Source: Lineus longissimus
Lineage: Eukaryota; Nemertea; Pilidiophora; Heteronemertea; Lineidae
Assembly: GCF_910592395.1 (NCBI RefSeq)
Contig: NC_088318.1
Location: forward strand, 16,740,349-16,804,348
Length of the DNA: 64,000 nucleotides
Direction of reading: 5' to 3'
Both the position numbers and the translations under genes were made by a program. Below the pieces are notes generated by a model. It was not told the DNA's origin. It did no database searches and worked only from the letters and a program-made list of their open reading frames with translations. Of the stretch, positions 31,681 to 45,030 are shown piece by piece (positions within the stretch are counted from its first letter, which is position 1; each line of letters begins with the position of its first letter).

Positions 31681-34565
31681 GTAAGTTGAATATCTTATAG
31701 TCTTGATCTATTTCAGTGTTTATATTACGGTTATGCTAACTATCTTATTTTATACTGTGTCGACAGGTTTAGCCATCAGGGTTGTGTGTTTTTCACAAAG
31801 TAAAAAATAGGACTGCTGTACAGGGCTCTTTGCCCGTTGCTGATACACCAACTGTGAAATGATTAAAAATATTACTAAAGTTAAACAACTAGTAGGAAAA
31901 AATGACCATTAAAATGGGTAAGAATACTGTTTCGATAGTAAATACAACTAATTTCACAGTCGGTGCAATAGCAATTGCCAGAGTAGAAAAAAAAACAACC
32001 CCAAAATAGTTATTTTCACTGTCTTATTTCAAGAGTGCAGTATAACGGTGTTGCAATATACCTTCTATTTTTGTGAAATCTTGCTTTCTGTTTCTGTAGG
32101 TATCTTCGAACATTTACATTTTTATATGTCATTCCACTCTTCTCGTTTAAACCAATTCCGCTTACTTTGATTTAACTGTGCATTTATCGGCTGCAAAAAA
32201 TCCCTGCAGAGCCATTCTGTGCAGAAAATTTATTTAATGGTTTGCGTAACCATGGAAATTGTCTTGAAGTGATTTATTGCTCTTCTGTGTGGAACATGAA
32301 TGAAGTGCAGATTAAAATCATTCTGGAGCAAAGGTAGTCATGGAAATGTCCTGAAATATGTTCACCAAAAACAACATAACTCTCTTTGCATAATCAAATG
32401 TGTGAGTAATGTCAAGAATCTATTCTTGGTATCATATATAAAATTGATATGAAGTGTGATTTAGACTTGATGGTGAGAAAATTTGCAATAGAATGTATTT
32501 TATGGGATAGATTAGCTCAACATTACTATGAGTTTCACTTGTCTTGATAAAACAAAACATTGCCTTACAGCTACTGTTGATATTTTTATCGGATACTCTA
32601 GTTTCACTGATCTAAGATCATTATCCTAATATACTCTAGTTTCATGGATCTTCCCTATAATGATCATTACAGCGAATTCTTACAATCACCACACTGACTT
32701 CTTAAGACTATGTCAATGAAATGACATCATATTCTTTGAATTCTTATAATTCCATGTCATGCAGAGCCATACCTCCCACACACAGGTTAGCCTTGTTTAG
32801 CCCTGGGTGATCAGTTCAGCATAATGGCTCAAGTATCGATTTCATTTGAGCGGGTCGTTTAATGATATCATTAATATGTGGAATTCAGCTGGATTTCTTT
32901 CAGCAGGCTGCTAATTAAAGTGGGTGTCGATTACCCGGCCATTCAATTAGTGGTGAATGGGCGAGATTGGTACGCTTTGACGGGTTTTCTTCATTGTTTG
33001 GCCAGTCAGGTGTCCAATCATGATAGCTGCTAGACACTGAAATCTCACACTATGGCGAGAATTTTAGAATTTGAACGCCTCGGGAATAAGATTTTGAAAT
33101 GAATCTTAACAAGGTGATACCGCTAAATTTTGAAATTGAATATTGTACTTGGACCAGAAACTTTTGTTTACTCAATTGAGAAAGGAAAAAATATTTCGAA
33201 AAACTGTTTTGCTGTATTTTCACTTTTCTCCAAATGCAGCTATCACCTACATATGTACTTTTAACAGAGCTGGTCACGTACATTATTTACTGAGAAAAAG
33301 TGGCAACATGCAGTTTCCTTGTGGCATTTCGAAATGAAAATGCTGAGCAGAGAAAAAAAGGATTGGAAGAGTTGGTATTATTCATCAGATAGCAACCACT
33401 CGCTCGAGATTCTGCGTTGGATCATTCTATATCGGTTTATTATCTCTCCTCGTCACATGATTCAAATTCCTCCGAAGCTCAAGTATCTATCGATTCTCAT
33501 CCTCTCCTCAAAGCAATACTGACGTCACTTTTGCAACGCAAAAAATTCTCTGTTCGATATCAAAGTATTCTTTGTGTATGTTTATAAGGACTATTATTGA
33601 CCTGGTGAATAATGAAATTATTTGCAAAATTCATGTTTGTGTAGACATGATCAATTGGTATAAGAATGTAAGGGGGTGAATTAAATACCATACATCACTG
33701 TTTGTTCAGTCAGACCAACATTTCTTGCGTGTATTATCCATTTTCAGAAATTTCCAGAATTCTGTTGTAAATCAGGAACTTACTTTAAAACGAATCTATT
33801 CCAGAACTCTGTTATATATATTGTCAATCAGAAACCTTTTTAAAAACAAACCCTAAGTATAATAGTCTTTGAATGGATAAGGATTTCTAAACAAAATTGC
33901 ATGAATTATCTTTTGATCAAAATGGAATACTGGCTATATTGATTATTGGATATAGTTTACAATTTCATAAACCAGGCTTCACAGTTTAATTTACTAGACA
34001 CACCATGGTGTGTGCACAACTCAAATCTTTTTATCAACTTTTGTGGAGGTCAATATGATCAAATCTGCTCTCAAATGATATCTCGCATCAAGTTTGTCTT
34101 ATGATTATACCATAGAAATCATCAGAAAATATGTTTTTCACACATTTTGCCCTGACAAAAACGTGGTGCTTTGCCTGTCAAGTTGGCTTATTGCTGACCA
34201 TTCTTAGTGATACATTTCAGTCCCATTCTGATTGTAGCCTATACACACTGATTATTGAAACTACTACATTTCCCACAAAACTCTAACCCTGGACCAGAGA
34301 TTCTGTAAACGCGTCTGCCATTAGCCAGCTATGTGTACTGCATACATCTGCCATCAGACTTATCCCATTGATCCCATTGTCACTGCGTGTGTGTATACAG
34401 GAACCGTCTCGCACCAATCAATATCATGGAACTAGTCAGAGTGCTACTGCGTTATACATGCACGTGTGTATCATGTTGAAAGGTACCAGTGGGATACTGT
34501 AGGTTCACCAATATAAGGCCGGTTGATTAATTACTGTAAATGATATCGAAATAACTGACTGGCTG

Positions 34566-34650
34566 GAACATGACGTCTTGACCATTGGACAACCTCAGGC
34601 ATCGCCAACCCATTTTCTATCCAAATTGAACATGTGTTATATGGTACATA
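34566..34650 (+). repeat. Dispersed repeat CCATTGGACAAC, copy 1
   Basis: GAACATGACGTCTTGACCATTGGACAAC and the following ATCCAAATTGAACAT block match 59885-59960 and, more loosely, 48445-48500. This is a diverged interspersed family of unknown type. Confidence 0.55.
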
Positions 34651-34968
34651 ACAAGCAAGTTTTCTGAAGATCATGACAACATGCCCTTTCTCTTCAGGGC
34701 AGCTTAATGTCCTAGAAGGTGGTGGTCTTATATTAGTGAACCTCAAGTTTGCTGGTGACTGTTGTTTCTCACTGGGGTTTTTCAATGGGATATCCCATGC
34801 ATATATGACTCTCCAGGGGACACTGATTTACCCAAAGGACCAAGGGGAGCTCTTGTTCGATCCTAATGGTTTGTTTGCTTAACTAAGTGCTGTAGGTAGG
34901 GCAAGCCTTCTGCGTTATGATGTCAGGTTGCCAAGGTGACACTGTACTTTCTGTATCTCCGTCATCAG

Positions 34969-35014
34969 TGTCATCAATGTGGTGTCGTGGTCCACAGTGC
35001 CTGCGTACACCGAT
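34969..35014 (+). other. C1-domain-like zinc-finger half, possible stray exon
   Basis: After an acceptor-like CCGTCATCAG the frame reads CHQCGVVVHSACVHRCED, matching the C-x2-C-x4-H-x2-C part of C1 (diacylglycerol/phorbol ester) domains. The first half of the domain is absent and the last Cys spacing is atypical. Could be a stray exon, a pseudogene scrap or chance. Confidence 0.2.
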
Positions 35015-36747
35015 GTGAAGATCAGAATCAATATGAACAAAATGTTACTTTTGAAATCGCTGTGACAATTACAGTGTATTACTGTTACCAGTCATACACT
35101 ACTGCAATTAGATTATGTACATGATATTTGTTGTCCGTGCCATTAGTACCTTATTCAGAACTTATTGATGCAGTGGAAGATGAAGACAACTTTTAAATAA
35201 CGATGCGATCAACATGTTCATGATGCATATGTTATAGTTCTCTGACCCCTCTTACTCATAGACCTCTTTACTCGTGGGACAATGGAACATAACCACCGTG
35301 CAGTCTCCTCCGAAGTTACAATGCATGGAACGCCAAGTTAAGAATTTGTCATAATATTTTCTATATAAACAAAGCAAACATGATAAATGATGCATGCTAA
35401 GCAGTAAAGCAGTATTATGTGACTTCATACATATTCTGCCTTTATAGCAGGGAAATCTGTTAGGTTGCAGGTCGCTAACCAATTTTAATTGATCATTTGC
35501 GTGAAATCCTGGGCCCGCCACTCCGCAAGGGGAGGCCACTGCTCATTTCTACATTTGAAAAGAATCCCCTAAGCTGGTATAGGGATTATCCATCCAAAAA
35601 GCCACCCAAAAGCTAGCGAAAATACATTCCCTAGACAACCCAAAATACATACTTTCTGGGGATTTCCTCTCAGATTCAATGTGAAAACGCCTGCTGTGAA
35701 AAATCAGTTTTTCTCTGGATATCCTGCCAAGTCATGGCGCGCAAAGTGTGAATTCGATTTCCATCTTGCACATGTCCACTTCAGCGTCACAAGCCGTTTT
35801 AATCGCTGAGGTGGCCACCGCAAATATTTGTCATCTTAATGAAGAGTAAACTTCCGATTATAAACGCGACTAGACACAAGAAGTGTTTGCCCATCGTTTG
35901 CACAAAAGTTTACCCTTCGTAATCCCGTCATTCGCCCGTTACCCGCTCGCCTGCTCACCGTGGTGTCCATTCAGGATTATCATGATCAAGCAATCAAGCT
36001 TGATGAGATGGTATTGATTACGTGAGTAATATCCTAGAAGATAACAATAGGTTTGCTGGCTCAAGACAAATATTGAAACTGTTATTATACAGTGTGACTC
36101 AAAAATATCGGCACATTCAACTGATTGAATTGATAACTTTCAGAATCTTTGGTATGTAACAATATTCCTTAAAAAATAAATTGAAAGTTGTATTTTCTTA
36201 CATACAGTCCAAATCACAATTGACATCCCTTCATTCGCATCATTGGTGTGCTATTGACACTCTACCCAGCAATTATTCTAACTGTAACTGTAAAGGGTTA
36301 AAATATGGCCATGAAAGTGCCATCCTCAACTGAAGTTAATCCACTACCCACAAGGGTACTCTATCTTTTGTATTCATCTCAAATACAATGTTAGATTACT
36401 GTTGGACTTTCGTGGAATTAATCCCTGCCGTCTAATTCAACGGGAAAGTCGTGAATTATTAAAATATGTAAATTTGTGCAATGCACACGGAACCTTTAGC
36501 CATTTCTAGTGTCCTTGAGGTCTCTCGTGTCATTTATTTCCCGCGGCTCTATGACAATGCGCGATTAGGATGATGACATCATCGGAATTAATTGCCAGTT
36601 GTGCGTCTATCTTGCGAGGTCTCGAGTAATTACAACATGTAAATGACAGTTTCTGGTGGCAAAATGACCTGTCATTGAATGGTACCGTAAATCCTGCGAA
36701 ATATTTTAACCCATTGTTTTCGTGATGACGTTTTTCACCTGGTTTAC

Positions 36748-36833
36748 TGTAAAGCGCTTGAGAATACCCAGCTATTGAGTAATTCGAGCGCTATATAAGC
36801 GCCGACTATTATTATATTATTATTATTATAAAG
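36748..36833 (+). mobile_element. LINE (CR1/L2-type) 3' tail, plus strand
   Basis: ACTGTAAAGCGCTTGAGAAT, then GAGCGCTATATAAGCGCC and an ATT simple repeat: the conserved 3' tail of L2/CR1-type LINEs and the SINEs that share it. No coding part is attached. Confidence 0.7.
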
Positions 36834-37043
36834 CGCCTTATTTTTGCAGGCGTTTTTTTTTTTGGCTGCCGCAATTCGCTAAAAAAAATCACATTGTGAG
36901 CCCCTCACTCAAAGTTCGAGAAATATTAACCTCACGAAAATAACTAAAATGTGACACATTTATTCTCATACCCTTTCTAGAGTTTGGGCGTGGTCATTAA
37001 TGGATATAAATAAATTAGTAGACACTGTCCTCTCTTTATTTTT

Positions 37044-38170
37044 AGCTCACCTCTTAGCAGAGGTGAGCTTATCCCATACCGTGGCGTCCGTCGTCCGTCG
37101 TCGTCGTCGTCGTCGTCGTCGTCCGTCGTCGTCCGTCGTCCGTTAGCAGGGCACGTTTCGTAACTGTTAGAGCTATTGAGTTGAAACTTGGGACACATGT
37201 ACCCTTATGTAATGACACCTTGGAGACCATGTTTCGGTCCGATTCGTTTCATGGTTTGGCCACCAGGGGGCCAAACGTTAAAAGTGAAAATATGCAATAT
37301 CTCCCTTAATAGTAGTCGGGAAATTTTGAAAAAAATATGGTAGGTACTTCTAGCAAAGGTGCATCATATATCCTCCGGATTTTTGATTTGACCTCCTTTT
37401 CAAGGTCACAGAGGTCAAATGGTGTAAATTGGCCGTTGGGATGTAACGATGGCACGTTTCTAAACTGCAATGACTATTGATACCAAATTTGGTACACATT
37501 TACCCCTTAGTCAGGTGATCTCAGGGACCGAAGTTTGGTCCAATATGATTCACCACTTGACCACCAGGGGGCAAAATCCAAAAACCTTAAAAATGTGATT
37601 ATTCCTTAACCTCTTGCCCGATCGCCACCAATTTGATAACATGGGTACATCTAACCACCATACAGTATATGTCACACAGGTATTTAATTTGACCTTCTTG
37701 TCAAGGTCACAGAGGTCAAATGGCGTAAATTCGCCGTCAGGCCGTAACTATGGCACGTTTCTTAACTGCAATGACTATTGATTACAAATTAAGTACACAT
37801 GTACCCCTTGGTCAGGTGATCTCAGGTACCGAAGTTTGGTGCAATCTGATTTGCCGTTTGGCCTCCAGGGAGGGGGCCAAATCCTAAATTCTTGAAAATG
37901 CCATTATTCCTAGTAATGACTTGCCCGATTGGCACCAATTTTATATCATAGGTACATCTAATTCTAACAACCATTCAATGTGTCACCCGGGTCTTCTTTG
38001 ATTTGACCTACTTTTCAAGGTCACAGAGGTCGAATGTACTGTAAATTGGCCATTTTGGGGAAATTGTAATTGCTTGGACCTACCTCAAACCTAACACTAC
38101 ATGACACAATACCATGCTCTTTATCCATCTTTCCTCCACATGAGGTGAGCACAATGGCCCTGGCCATTTC
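37044..38170 (+). mobile_element. AGCTCACCTC element with CGTCGT tract and three internal repeats
   Basis: Opens with a perfect 11-bp hairpin (AGCTCACCTCT ... AGAGGTGAGCT, 37044-37069) and a GTCGTCCGTCGTC microsatellite (37084-37143), and ends near GAGGTGAGCACAATGGCCC. In between, a block of about 300 bp is repeated three times, marked by TTCAAGGTCACAGAGGTC at about 37398, 37699 and 38012 and GGCACGTTTC at about 37451 and 37752. This architecture recurs in marine invertebrate genomes as an abundant non-coding repeat. No transposase was seen. Confidence 0.75.
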
Positions 38171-38702
38171 ATTTAAATAAATATTTTTCGTATTTTCTGG
38201 CCTAGTCAATCATAATTAAAATCTCTATCATGCGTTGTCTTAGTCATTCTGGGTATTAGGAGCATGGCCTTATGAACACTTCTGGCTATATTACTCCCAC
38301 TATCATCCTCATTATTCCAAATGCCTCCAAGCTGTGTCATAGTGTGATGCCTCAAGGTATACGAATCTGACCACTATTTTCTAAAAACCAGAACCAGCAG
38401 CAGTGATATTTCTGAAAAAAAATCATCACTAATTCAGTCATCATGGAAATGTGTAACTTCTATTTTCAATCTGCTGCAAAAAATAGAAGTTTGATATGTG
38501 ATAGAGAAAGAATGTTTGGTATTTTGGCCTGGAGGCGATGAAAGCCAGTCATTTGATCAAATGTGACCTGAAATTTCAATCATGTTTTGCGGATTGATAA
38601 AAGTTCCTATATCACAAGCTAATGAATCTTTTTGGATGTTTTGTGGAATCGTCACATAAGACAACGAATATCGCTTTTAAAGTGGTACGCCTTTCATATT
38701 TA

Positions 38703-38817
38703 ATGGTGGATCAGGAAAATAGAAATGCAGTTATACACAATGACGTTGTGCACTTGCCGTGCATGCAAATTTGCTGAAACTTTGTATTTGTAGTGTCTGT
38801 ATATCTGATGATGTAAT
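38703..38817 (+). repeat. Dispersed repeat GAAAATAGAAATG, best copy
   Basis: The order TCAGGAAAATAGAAATGCAG, TTATACACAATG, GCAAATTTGCTGAAA, TTTGTAGTGTCTGTATAT recurs in parts at about 26815-26862, 44326-44418 and 57925-58000. Unclassified interspersed family. Confidence 0.55.
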
Positions 38818-41800
38818 ATTTATATATTTCGCTATAAATCTTCCTGAAAAGCTGTCAAAGTAAAATAAAGCAGCCATGGCAACCAAAATGGAAAATTCTT
38901 GAGAACAATAAAACAATTTTTACAATACTCTAAATAAATTATGAACAACACGATATAAACACCATAATTTGTACTTCAGTAATTTTAGATCATAATGTAT
39001 TGATTAACTGAGTTAATCAAGCCTCTAGCTAGAGTTTTAATAGGGAGTGGGAGTGGGGGCAACACCTTTTTGAATAATTGCCTCCCTTGAAGTTCCGTAG
39101 TTGTTTCTGTCTGATGTTACCCACTCTCCTCTACTGGACCCCAGACAGTGGTCCCAGAACTTGTAGTTGATATCCCCTCACACGGGTCAAAGCTTCTTCA
39201 GCAGTTATTATCAAATCGTATCACTCATTCAGGTCAAAACATTGGTCATCAGTCTCAGAACCGACCAGGCGCAGCAGCATTGATGTAGACATGGGAGATG
39301 GTTAAATCAACAATAAAGGAACATTTAATTACGATAATAGCAGTATTATTGTTGTGTATAATTTGTCGGGGCAAATGACCCAGAAATTCCAGATATTTAG
39401 CAAGACCTCTGACACTTGTTTGCCTTTTGATCGATTATGTGCCATATGTACAACAATAAATAATATCAACTGTTTTAGTATTAACTACCATACAATCAAC
39501 TATTTTCTATTTCGATTTACTGTTTCGAGTTCAATGTCTAAATGGGTGGATGAGTGGGTTTTGTGTTGCACTCCCATTGATTTCGTTCCACCTTTGGCTT
39601 GAATTTGTTACTAAAAGCTTCTATAAGGTCTGCAGAGACTGGTGACTCAGTCAGCAACTATTCTTTGGCAACTTCTAAACACATCTAGCTTGGACCTATC
39701 AGCATCACGATTTGAAGTCGCTTGACACTGCATTTGCCAGTACATTTCTCATGTCAGACATGTCAATGTGACAAAAGAATGCAAGCAGGAGCTAAAGGTT
39801 CAATGATTACGTAATGTGCTTGATTCAGCAATAATTATATTCCTCTTACAAGACTGAAGAGTTTGGCTGCACTCTTAGATAGAAGATACCCTTTTGGACA
39901 GATGATTGGACCTGTAACTAATAATATTGATAAATAATGAAAAATGGTGGTGCCTTTGTGGTCGAGTCCTTTCTGGGAAGTCAGTGATTCAACCAATGCA
40001 GGTCATAGGTCTGGACATGAACATCTTCGAAAGGATTTCACCATATGTCGTTCTCATGTCTCACACTCCTGTGTCCTCGCCTCTTTAGTCTGGCCGTAAG
40101 TCAGGTTTCTGGGCAAGAACATTAATTTCCCTTGGCCTCTTGCGTTCCTAGTCTATTTCCTGTACAACAGTGCCCCCCTGTAAGGTGATCTCAGAATTAA
40201 TCAAAGGTTCGAGGGCAATGAAACAATTGTATTAGTCATCTTTGTCACCTGTAAAACAGCTAGTGTTGACCAAGGACACACTTGGTGGAGAAAACCTGGA
40301 TATTGGAGGAAGTTGAAAACTGTAAATAGGGGGTTAAAATTGTTGTTGCTCTCCAAACAAAAAGGGAGTATGCGCCTCTCCTTAAATCCACTCTCATTTT
40401 AAAGGAAAAAAGCTTGACTACCATAAACCACCATTCTAACAGAATTGGTAACAACGCTTTCTGAAGATTGCTTCCCATAATATTGTGATTGATGTCTCAT
40501 CCACATGGAGTTGTCCAGGATGAACGAGTGTCTTATCTACCGTTGGCAGTGTCATCAGGAAGCCATTGATTCATTGCTAGGCAACGGATTATTCATCTAC
40601 AAGACATCCGCTGGTAACATCAGATCCGCAGCATTTTGAGGTAGTTTCCATGGCAACGGAGCAATACATATGCACCAGTGAGACGCTCAGGTGTGAACAG
40701 CGTGTTCAGGGACATTCTCAGTTGAAAAGGACGGGAATAATGGCACTGAGAATAAAAATGCTTCAAGCTTTATTCCTAATGTACTGATGTTGCGAAAGCT
40801 TTTATTTGAACAAAGCTTTATAAATGTGAATGTTCTCTGCAGTATTTTTATTATGAAATTCTTTTTATGTCATTATCCGAGACCATCCATGTGTTCAGCC
40901 TAGATAAGCTGCTTGCAGAAATATAAAAGCGCAAATATAGAACCTGCCGGCATGTTTTGATGTATCATGCAGAACATGTTCATATCAGCTAATAATTTTG
41001 ACATCTGGGAATTGCTATTCAAATAAAACTGACAGAGAAATTATGAAAAAAACACTCGAGAATTGGCACATTTTGAAAAAGCTCCCATTGTACTTTGAAT
41101 ACAGACACGTGAGTTTGGATGGAGACACGTGGTTTTTGATGGAGACACGTGTGGTGTCATGATTTATCTGATATTGTGTTTGGAAACATCAGGTCCCATT
41201 CAATGGACCACAATACTAATTTTGTGAAGTGGTACAGAAGAGCTTACTAATTCAAAAAATAATTTCTCCAAGAGAGTAGTTATCTTGCCTTGGCAGGTTA
41301 TCGTTAAGTCAACAAGAAAACAATTTAACCTGCGATCTGTTACTTTTCGATTAAAAACATTATTTTCAAATCTTCCCAAATTGCTCCATGGGGTAATCAT
41401 ATCACTTTGAAAGTCATGAGGTTATCATGTTTTGACAGGTTGGGTAGTTTGGGAAATATTTTGCTAAATTGTTTGCATGGACGATTAATTTAGATTGTAC
41501 CAAATTCAGTGATATTTGTATGATCACGCTGTCACACTGTTTCACGCTGTTTGATGTGAAATAGCTTTTGAACTGGCTGCACTCCCAATGAGACTATAGT
41601 GCGTTAGTTATGCGCGACAAAAAACCACAGTATATATCATGGTTGCAGTTAATTTGATAATGGAAATGCCTGAATCTAAACTATACATGATAATGTACTC
41701 CTCGTGGCGGCTAGTAATTATCTATAGTTTTTGTACACGATAACTGCCACTCCATCCTATGCGATAATATGTACTCTGGACCATGAGACAAGGCACAAAG

Positions 41801-42359
41801 CCAGTCCTTGATTTATAGGGTTGTTTTGCCTTATGCTTATTAAAATTCTATGATTTAGTCTTACGGCTTCCAGTCAGTGTGTGCGAACAACCTATCTATG
41901 CATGCTTTCAGGATACTCATGGGACTAGAGGCCAGCCTACCCGCGCTGCACCAGTCACTGGCGACAAGAGGGTGGGGTGCTTCTTTGGCATGTCTGCAAT
42001 CAGGCCTGTCACCAGCTAATTAGTATTGGGCATGTTGGGGGAAAGATACCTCGTTTTGTCTTTCTTGGCCCTCAAAATGGAACCATTTGCATGAAAACGA
42101 GATTTTCAGTAATCCTGCATGGGAGGGGTGGGAGATTCCTTCCCCTGCTCTTTATGTACCTGCCTATACCTACTTCTTTGGAGCCCAGCACGGTCGCTGT
42201 CATCAACACTGCGGTGCATGGTGCGTGGTCTGGTAAGGCCAATCATTGCGCCAAGGAATGAGTAAGCAAAGAATATGATGGATTGTGCATTTGATGTCCA
42301 TTTTACAGAATTCAGTTTCAACCAAAAGTGGCCAGAATCAGAAGTGCATCTTGTGCAAG
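38818..42359. other. Non-coding, no repeats recognised except X-box motif
   Basis: I see no exon and no clear mobile element. A perfect RFX-type X-box lies at 40644-40657; the rest is AT-rich and unremarkable. Confidence 0.4.
40644..40657 (+). promoter_or_regulatory. RFX X-box motif GTTTCCATGGCAAC
   Basis: This 14-bp sequence fits the imperfect palindrome bound by RFX factors (GTNNCCATGGNAAC). A half-site GCTAGGCAAC lies at about 40598. X-box-like sequences also occur near 45938-45955 and 54341-54354 in the same tract. Function is inferred only from motif match. Confidence 0.3.
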
Positions 42360-42371
42360 GACCTACATATC

Positions 42372-42590
42372 CATAGTCTCATACTTCTGACAAACTCGGG
42401 ATGAAACGAAGTTTCCGTCCCATTCTAACATTACCTCAATTGGCTGTATATCTCCATGTGATGCTGTACATTAATGCACTGATACCTCTGTCAGGCTTTG
42501 GGTGAAAGAACTGAAGATTCTGCCCCATTCTAAGTTGACTTTAATTACCTGTACGTCTCTTGTATGATGCCAAACATTGATGTATTACAT
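42372..42590. repeat. Diverged tandem duplication, about 105 bp
   Basis: TCATACTTCTGACAAACTCG ... CCCATTCTAACATTACCTCAATT is followed by TGATACCTCTGTCAGGCTTTG ... CCCATTCTAAGTTGACTTTAATT in the same order, so two old tandem copies. Confidence 0.5.
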
Positions 42591-44325
42591 ATTTCGAGCA
42601 ACGTCTCATGAAAATGACTCTACATCGATATAATTGCATGGTGATCAGTCATATGAAAATGGATGTACACGAAAAATATTCTATGAATCTGATTTATGAG
42701 GAAATATTGTTGATAGCAAGTGCAGCTATGGTAACAAGATCGAGTAGCAACAAGAACGAAAGATCGGTGAATATTGAAAGACCTCATCAGAACGCCGTCA
42801 AACAATATCAAGTTGTTATTTTCAAATATGGATACAAAAATCGTGATTGTGATTGTTCACCAGAGATGAAGCGACTTTTTCAGAGCAAGAATAAATATAA
42901 TCAATCGGCATGTTACTGCTGCATGAGGAGAAAGATATTGGAGTCTTTTCAAGTAAAGTTGAAATGTTTCAATGCCAGAATAAAACCCATATCAAAATTG
43001 TTTCAGATGGAATCTCTTAAAGTATTCACTTGAATGTATCGTGATAGAATATATTCTGAAGACTGATTGTCATTCAATTTTAAAGCCCAAAAAATAATTC
43101 ATGTGTTACAATTGTTTAAAAAATTCAAAATTTGATAAAACCGTAATTTTCATCAGTGAACAAAATGCCACGGTTTCTGCCTTAGAGACGGTGACATTTT
43201 ACGGATAAAAGTCATGCCACATCAATGCTGCATAAGTCGCTTGAAATTTCATTTAGCCATCCAAGCGCTTCCGCGCTTTGATTCATCAAGCTCAGCAAAT
43301 TCCCGGGATTACTCTGTTACGGAAGGCATTAGGTCTGTGATCTCGAGGGTTACACTCCAGACATGGCTTGCATGCTCGCCAAGAAATATTCACGTGAACA
43401 CCACAACAAGGGACCCCAGCCAAAGATTTTACAATTGACATGCCGCACATTTGCATAAACAATTGGCAATCGCTGGGTGTTGCGATTGGAGCACTGCCTC
43501 CCGCTGATATCTGTGATCTCGGTGACTTGTGTCTTAGCAATGTGAAGGAAGGTGGAAATTTGACATTCCGTGCATTTTGCTGAGCGATCACGGTGATCCT
43601 AGGCTACGTTCATGGGCAGCTGTGCCTAGTGCATCTCCCCTTACACCTCCTATCTTGGCATCTCATCTCAATATGTCCATCAACCTCGTCCTGCATTGTC
43701 CTTGGCATTGTTTTCCTCCGAAAAAAAAGGTCTGTAAATCCAGAAATATTCACAACCATTTCATTTCGTGGTTTTGTGAAATTGCTACTTGAGCGTACTT
43801 TCAAGTTTCAACTACCCCATAACAGTAATTTCACAAGTAGATGGATTGAATGTAGTCTTGATGATCTCAGAACTAGTGGAAGAGTGAATGCAAGGTCTGC
43901 CAAATCATTCAAAATGAGTAGATTCTATGTCCATGTTTCCCCTCGCCCTGCCTCAGCCCAGCCTCTTCACTGATCGGTCTGCCTTAGAATGCGAGGAATC
44001 TGGAGTTGAGTTCATGAAAAGATGACCAGAATCATCTCTGCACACATGTAGTGCAACATTTGAAAGTTCTACTTGGCATTCTGTTGAAGTTAATGTGGAA
44101 CTATGATTAATAAAACAGGTCAATTAACTATTAGCCTTGATTTATTAACAATGATTAATGTCTGGCTATTGTTATTGGATGATTTGATTAAATATTGAAA
44201 CTAAATATGATCCAAAGTTAAACATTGGACCATTATGGTGCGGACATGTTTTGGTGCATTCTCTTGTCTCATTCTTAACCCCAGTTTCTCTACAGACAGT
44301 AAATGTGGTTTAGATACTTACTGGT

Positions 44326-44418
44326 GGTTCAGGAATTCTACACATACTGTAGTGTAGTTATCATGCATAGGAATTTGCTGAAATTTGATATTGGTAGTAT
44401 TCGTATATGATGGGTGTT
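44326..44418 (+). repeat. GAAAATAGAAATG family, partial copy
   Basis: Shares GGTTCAGGAA, GTTATCATGCATAGGAATTT GCTGAAA and GGTAGTATTCGTATAT with 38703-38817. Confidence 0.45.
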
Positions 44419-44798
44419 GATAAAGCACCACAGAAGAGTGATTTGTAGTGTTAGCGACAAAAACTTTCTTGTCTGCCTCCGCGTGAACAGTGTGACTAAA
44501 ATGTTAGTAGGCCAGGCACGTTTCATCAGGCCAGGTCCTTCAAGACACTGGTGCTCTGAGAAACGGGCAGAGTCCAAATTTAAAAACTCTACAGATTTTG
44601 CTTCACTTCCATATTTGCCTTGCCACAAATCCCTACAGGCTTCTCGGAAGGAAACTATTTCAATTGCCTGTGTTAGTTACTCTCCCCTGGGGTTTTCTTT
44701 GTAATGCGCTTCATGCGTCTTCAAATAATTTGATTTTGCGATGAATCATGGGTACACCTCATCACAATGGCATCCCTGTGATCTCGGTTCTGTTTCAG

Positions 44799-45030
44799 AT
44801 GTTCGCCGTTTAGGATCGCTGCTCTGCTGGCTTCCTGTGACTGTCCGCTTGATCTCCGAAAGCATGGTGGAACAGTTGAGGTGTGTCTGACTATGATCAG
44901 AGGGCTGTGGGTTTGTCCGATGTTCACCGTTTAGGATCGCTGGTCTGTTCGCTTCCTGTGACTGTCCGCTTGGTCTTGGAGAGCACGATGGCACAGGTGA
45001 GGCGCATCTGACTTACGATCAGAAAGCCAT
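44799..45030. repeat. 120-bp tandem duplication
   Basis: GATGTTCGCCGTTTAGGATC at 44799 and GATGTTCACCGTTTAGGATC at 44919 start two similar units, each continuing CTTCCTGTGACTGTCCGCTT and ending near a GATCAGA string. Divergence is modest. Confidence 0.75.

Larger units (their letters stand above)
31681..36747 (+). other. Start of long non-coding tract (probable cadherin intron)
   Basis: No convincing exon. Contents: a small direct duplication of ATACTCTAGTTTCA near 32594-32665, homeodomain-type TAATTA/ATTAG motifs near 32865-32950, the left copy of a three-member dispersed repeat (about 34566-34650), a C1-like fragment (34969-35014), and otherwise AT-rich sequence. Confidence 0.5.

Noticed and set aside
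37084-37143. GTCGTC tract as a coding poly-Asp or poly-Val segment
   Set aside because: It is a microsatellite inside a repeat element with its own hairpin boundary; the frame closes quickly on both sides.
42608-43033. 141-codon plus-strand frame in the cadherin tract
   Set aside because: No recognisable domain, AT-rich codons without bias and no splice context; it is within the length expected by chance in this amount of sequence.
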